From Parvibacillus sp035426385 (GTDB lineage Bacteria; Bacteroidota; Bacteroidia; Chitinophagales; Saprospiraceae), in the NCBI GenBank assembly GCA_035426385.1, contig DAOLZQ010000007.1, positions 7,067-71,066 of the forward strand: a stretch of DNA of 64,000 nt. Direction: 5' to 3'. The notes below the pieces were generated by a model. It had not been told where the DNA came from, searched no databases, and was given only the letters and a program-made list of their open reading frames with translations. Of the stretch, positions 63,292 through 64,000 are shown in pieces. Position 1 is the first letter of the stretch. Each line of letters starts with the position of its first letter. Both the position numbers and the translations under genes were made by a program.

Positions 63292-63349
63292 TAGGAAGTC
63301 TCATTAATAAGTGACAGTCGGTTTATACGATGCCACTTCCTACTTTTTG
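63292..63349 (+). terminator. Probable terminator region after gap with two alternative hairpins
   Basis: An imperfect hairpin (AGTGACAGTCG 63310-63320 with CGATGCCACT 63328-63337) and a longer-range 8-bp stem TAGGAAGT (63292-63299) / ACTTCCTA (63335-63342) share bases 63335-63337, so they exclude each other. CTTTTTG follows at 63343. Likely a termination zone. Confidence 0.5.
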
Positions 63350-63490
63350 TAATACCTCTTTCATAGCCTTCGATATGAGTAGATAGACAAGTATGTCCTA
63401 ATAACTTCAAAGCAGATCTGAACAGAAATCTTTGAAGAAAATTTACTTACACTTTCTACTCTAGAGACTGTATGTCAATATTTCCCTTCT

Positions 63491-63661
63491 TCAAACATAG
63501 AGCCACTTTACTATATAGACAGTGTCTGGTTGGTGACATGACGATCTTTCAATAGCGTTTACATCATTAGGTATTATAGTTTTAGTGGCTCCTTGCAGCT
63601 CTAAGGTTGCTTTTGCAGTATGAAGCGCAAGATAGCCTCCCAGGCTATCTAAAATACTCAT
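63491..63661 (-). CDS. Candidate small protein gene (56 codons)
   Basis: A minus-strand ATG frame starting at 63661 and ending with TGA at 63491-63493. The product begins MSILDSLGGYLALHTAKATL and ends YIVKWLYV. It has no stop and reads like a normal amphipathic small protein. GGAG lies 5 nt before the ATG, though Shine-Dalgarno signals count for little in Bacteroidota. No homology known to me, and no promoter identified. It may equally be chance. Confidence 0.35.
   Translation of the reverse strand: MSILDSLGGYLALHTAKATLELQGATKTIIPNDVNAIERSSCHQPDTVYIVKWLYV
63630..63650. repeat. 9-bp perfect hairpin within the small ORF
   Basis: AGATAGCCT (63630-63638), CCC, AGGCTATCT (63642-63650). It covers codons about 5-11 of the candidate small ORF. 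No T tract follows. Confidence 0.5.
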
Positions 63662-63899
63662 TTTTCTCCATATAGTATAAAAAAATATGTGTTTTGGCGA
63701 AAATGGATAAAAATGTACTTATCCATGGGCTTAACTTTGTATAAATCCACTCAGAAATAAAAATATTCAGTTGGGTGACATTAAGCAGACTACAAAAAAG
63801 TATAATTTAATTTAATCTTCATTTTTACTTTCTTAATAATGAATTTAACAAACACTTTATATTAAAACATTCAATTACCTCTATTGAAAACTAAAAAAA

Positions 63900-64000
63900 A
63901 TGAAACAATATCACGCAATCCTACTACTAATTATCGGAGCCCTAATCCTAACCTCCTGTACCAAAGATACTCCCCCTTGCTGCGACTGTCCAGTCCTCTA
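63900..64000 (+). CDS. Lipoprotein, N-terminus only (runs off right edge)
   Basis: Frame opens at ATG 63900. The 33 visible residues are MKQYHAILLLIIGALILTSC plus TKDTPPCCDCPVL. The lipobox ILTSC (Cys20) makes it a lipoprotein. The mature end has Cys27, Cys28 and Cys30, an unusually Cys-rich start. Codons in this stretch are rich in CTA, ATC and ACC, unlike the A/T-ending codons of neighbours. Function cannot be judged from this fragment. Confidence 0.7.
   Translation, partial: MKQYHAILLLIIGALILTSCTKDTPPCCDCPVL

Larger units (their letters stand above)
63350..63899. other. Intergenic region holding a possible small ORF
   Basis: About 550 nt between gap and the last gene. Apart from the 56-codon frame and the hairpin inside it (listed separately) I see no gene, RNA or convincing promoter. 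Confidence 0.45.

Noticed and set aside
1..64000. CRISPR array, restriction, toxin-antitoxin or other defence system, insertion sequence
   Set aside because: No regularly spaced repeats, transposase or effector families were seen on either strand.

Overview
The window is ordinary chromosomal DNA from a member of the Bacteroidota, most likely a Saprospiria/Chitinophagia-type lineage. What is seen: Bacteroidota-type promoters (TAnnTTTG -7 boxes, sometimes with an upstream TTG/TTTTG), five secreted proteins with type IX secretion (T9SS) C-terminal sorting domains, a gldA-gldF-gldG cluster, a PorD-type (DUF4835) T9SS protein, DUF3467, a long LepB with an N-terminal membrane extension, and an L21 ribosomal protein with a C-terminal helix-hairpin-helix domain. 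The class-level placement is inference. No phage, insertion sequence, CRISPR array, toxin-antitoxin pair or recognisable defence system was seen.

Layout. 1-4.4 kb: 3' part missing cdaA (c-di-AMP synthase, minus strand), a secreted unknown, MiaE, an aspartyl protease with a PDZ domain, then rplU-rpmA with a strong terminator and a REP-like palindrome. 4.7-11.2 kb: mostly minus strand, with an OstA-like protein, pyrF, rhomboid, rlmH and a SWIM zinc-finger protein; a GNAT gene is on plus. 11.3-14.1 kb: SixA phosphatase, a small lipoprotein and a PhoB/PhoR-like two-component pair. 14.1-16.7 kb: large lamin-tail T9SS protein. 16.8-31.4 kb (plus): asd, a coiled-coil protein, an MCE protein, the bamD-rpoZ-coaBC-porD-purN run, a serine carboxypeptidase-like protein, lepB, a metal-receptor fold protein, a T9SS subtilisin and a purine nucleoside phosphorylase.

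31.4-42.2 kb is one long minus-strand block. It holds a phospholipase C/S1-P1-like protein, DUF4340, gldG, gldF, gldA and marC. These are followed by a tight four-gene set: redoxin, cytochrome c plus PHM-like copper monooxygenase with a T9SS tail, another T9SS protein, and an MFS transporter. 42.3-51.2 kb: DUF3467, a small secreted protein, ruvB, glgA, an S24/LexA-like regulator behind a palindrome, a SanA/ElyC-like protein and smc. 51.5-64 kb: a T9SS metalloprotease, radA, DUF6132, a rhodanese, an MBL hydrolase, an outer-membrane barrel, ppx, ald, an OmpA lipoprotein, tRNA-Glu, gap and the start of a lipoprotein.

How the parts work together. The strongest theme is the cell surface and secretion: OstA, BamD, LepB, PorD, GldAFG, and T9SS cargo proteins (two proteases, one metallo-oxidase, two adhesin/structural-type proteins). 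The rest is housekeeping: nucleotide, amino acid and glycogen metabolism, DNA repair, chromosome segregation. The most unusual items are the redoxin/copper-oxidase/T9SS/MFS operon behind an 11-bp dyad, the L21-HhH fusion, the S24 regulator with an intact self-cleavage signature, CoaBC active-site substitutions, the absence of a normal start codon for cdaA, and a candidate 56-codon gene before the right edge.
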